Shown here: piece by piece, positions 6,149 through 7,020 of the stretch | Position numbering within the stretch: the stretch's first letter is position 1 | How the letters are laid out: each line of letters opens with the position of its first letter | Source: Flavobacteriales bacterium | Lineage (GTDB): Bacteria; Bacteroidota; Bacteroidia; Flavobacteriales_F; PHOS-HE28 | NCBI GenBank assembly: GCA_020854015.1 | Contig: JADZGG010000300.1 | Span: forward strand, 1-7,020 | DNA: 7,020 bases | Direction: 5' to 3' | The notes under the pieces: model-generated | Told to the model about the DNA's origin: nothing | Database searches by the model: none | What the model saw: only the letters and a program-made list of their open reading frames with translations | Program-made: the position numbers and the translations under genes

Positions 6149-6529
6149 TCACGCGTTGGAATGCATCGCCATCTGGTTCCCCTCGCTGTCCACGAAGAAG
6201 GCCATGAAGCCGTTGGGGCCGATGCCCGTCTTCGGCATGGTCACTTTACCACCGGCGGGCTCCACGCGGCCCAGTGCATCGCTCAGGTCGGGGTCGGCGT
6301 TCAGGTAGATCACACAACCGGTCATGCTAGGCGTGTGCATGGGGCTCTGGCTGATGCAGCCGTTGGCCTTGCCGCTGCCGCCCTCCATGGGGAACATGGC
6401 CGCTTGCATGGGGCCCATCTCCATGTCCTCCATGCGGATGTTGAACACGGCTTCGTAGAACGTCTTCGCGCGCTTGATGTCCGTGGCGGGGATCTCGAAC
6501 CAGTTGAGGCTGTTGGTCTTGCTGTTCAT
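6149..6529 (-). CDS. VOC-family protein (glyoxalase/bleomycin-resistance-like)
   Basis: This 126-residue single-domain protein belongs to the vicinal oxygen chelate superfamily, close to the COG3324 group annotated as lactoylglutathione-lyase-related. LNWFEIPATDIKRAKTFYEAVF (8-29) is the first beta-alpha unit. GCVIYLNADPDLSDALGRVEPAGGKV (71-96) starts the second half, and GPNGFMAFFVDSEGNQMAMHS (104-124) is the characteristic end. Members bind a divalent metal between paired beta-alpha modules, but the reactions of this subgroup are mostly unassigned, so no substrate is proposed. Residues 33-48 hold six methionines. ATG 6529 is used because homology begins immediately; upstream codons in the open frame do not resemble protein. 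The gene is transcribed alone, with its own promoter-like box, and is convergent with ybdK. Confidence 0.9.
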   Translation of the reverse strand: MNSKTNSLNWFEIPATDIKRAKTFYEAVFNIRMEDMEMGPMQAAMFPMEGGSGKANGCISQSPMHTPSMTGCVIYLNADPDLSDALGRVEPAGGKVTMPKTGIGPNGFMAFFVDSEGNQMAMHSNA

Positions 6530-6548
6530 GGGGTAGGGGGGTAAGAAG

Positions 6549-6556
6549 TAAACATA
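6549..6556 (-). promoter_or_regulatory. Candidate VOC gene -7 promoter box (TATGTTTA)
   Basis: On the minus strand TATGTTTA matches TAnnTTTG except at the final base and sits 19 bases before ATG 6529. No convincing -33 TTG is seen at the proper distance. Its presence suggests the VOC gene is not simply read through from the small gene upstream. Confidence 0.45.
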
Positions 6557-6654
6557 GTTCGTGGTTCTGGAATGTCCGCCCAGGCTGTGACCAACAGCGC
6601 TGCACCATCCGGTCCAGGCCATCAACGCAAGCAACAGGGCATGCGCAGCATGGC

Positions 6655-6882
6655 TCAGTACCGCAAGCGCACCCCCTTGTTCTGCCGGCTCAGGCGGTGC
6701 TCCTCCACGCGGGTAAGCTCCACGCCGTTGTAGTCGTACACCAGGTCGTACACAATGCACTGCTTGCCGGGGCTCCAGTAGCGGGCCGTTACGGTCCAGG
6801 TGCCGTTGGTGCTCAAGTAGGCCTTGTCGCCCACGTTGTACTGGGCCACCTGCCGCAGGCCCTCGAAGTTCGGTGTTGCCAT
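6655..6882 (-). CDS. Small hypothetical protein (75 aa), SH3-like fold possible
   Basis: This 75-residue protein has no recognisable family assignment. It lacks a signal peptide and membrane segments and ends in a basic tail (RQNKGVRLRY). The pattern YNVGDKAYLSTNGTWTVT (15-32), then CIVYDLVYDYNG (42-53) and VEEHRL (59-64), looks like a small all-beta barrel: 'GD.V...' followed by a strand pair and an E-H-R-L end. I associate this layout with KOW/SH3-like small proteins, which is a guess from pattern, not a match. The residue composition (W, Y, balanced charge, ordered alternation) is protein-like, and competing frames in this stretch are not. No clear Shine-Dalgarno is present. A TATACTATGG stretch upstream (6922-6913, minus strand) is a poor promoter candidate. 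It could be regulatory or nucleic-acid binding, but nothing here shows that. Confidence 0.65.
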   Translation of the reverse strand: MATPNFEGLRQVAQYNVGDKAYLSTNGTWTVTARYWSPGKQCIVYDLVYDYNGVELTRVEEHRLSRQNKGVRLRY

Positions 6883-7020
6883 GGATCGACGGCCATGTCG
6901 TCAAGGCCGGTTCCATAGTATAAGCGCGGGTGGGGTGCGTTGGTGCGGGCGAGGCACTCGAGGATTCACGCGCGCCCGCATGGGTGATACGCTACACCCA
7001 GAGGAGGGCCGTGCGGTGGA
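6883..7020. other. Right-edge stretch, no gene seen
   Basis: No convincing coding frame or RNA gene is visible in these 138 bases. A small perfect 6-bp stem (TGGGTG/CACCCA around ATACGCTA, 6981-7000) is present without a T-run. The region may hold the upstream control of the 75-residue gene or the edge of a gene outside the window. Confidence 0.4.

Noticed and set aside
6530..6916. Long N-terminal extension of the VOC protein
   Set aside because: It overlaps the 75-residue gene out of frame and is not protein-like. Homology begins at ATG 6529, preceded by its own promoter-like box.
6981..7000. TGGGTG/CACCCA hairpin near the right edge
   Set aside because: The stem is only six base pairs, it has no T-run and no adjacent gene end is visible. 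Too weak to call a terminator.

Overview
This window looks like chromosomal DNA from a GC-rich member of the Bacteroidota, probably in or near the Flavobacteriales. Four things support this. The left-edge gene encodes the ENKGQ-type N-terminal domain (DUF7948) of large secreted Bacteroidota proteins. Several genes are preceded by boxes resembling the Bacteroidota -7 promoter element TAnnTTTG. No Shine-Dalgarno sequences are evident where I looked. The secreted proteins have signal peptides ending in GQ. The species assignment is inference; GC content was judged by eye. Five of the six stop codons seen are TGA; only the YbdK-like gene ends in TAA.

Layout. (1) 1-620, minus: N-terminal 206 residues of a DUF7948-type secreted protein, cut by the window edge. 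(2) 859-1806, plus: a signal-peptide-bearing outer-membrane beta-barrel protein, divergent from (1). (3) 1807-2100: a gene-free gap between convergent genes. (4) 4709-2101, minus: a two-gene membrane-transport operon, an NhaD-type Na+/H+ antiporter followed by a CLC-family chloride channel/antiporter, joined by a four-base ATGA start/stop overlap. (5) 4806-5948, plus: a YbdK-family carboxylate-amine ligase, divergent from nhaD across a gap of about 96 bp holding promoter-like boxes for both. (6) 5949-6148: a gene-free gap with a promoter-like element and two inverted repeats, possibly a small RNA or a terminator. (7) 6529-6149, minus: a VOC-family (glyoxalase-like) protein. (8) 6882-6655, minus: a 75-residue small protein of unknown function.

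How the genes fit together. The only clear functional unit is nhaD plus the CLC gene. It probably serves sodium, proton and chloride homeostasis, with translation of the second gene coupled to the first. The other genes look like ordinary single-gene housekeeping or accessory loci. I see no mobile element, CRISPR array, phage gene, tRNA or rRNA. I found no convincing new multi-gene system. The best leads are the orphan promoter with two hairpins at 5955-6090, the CLC protein's substitutions at two textbook ion-pathway positions, and the promoter boxes lying only 4-5 bases before two start codons.
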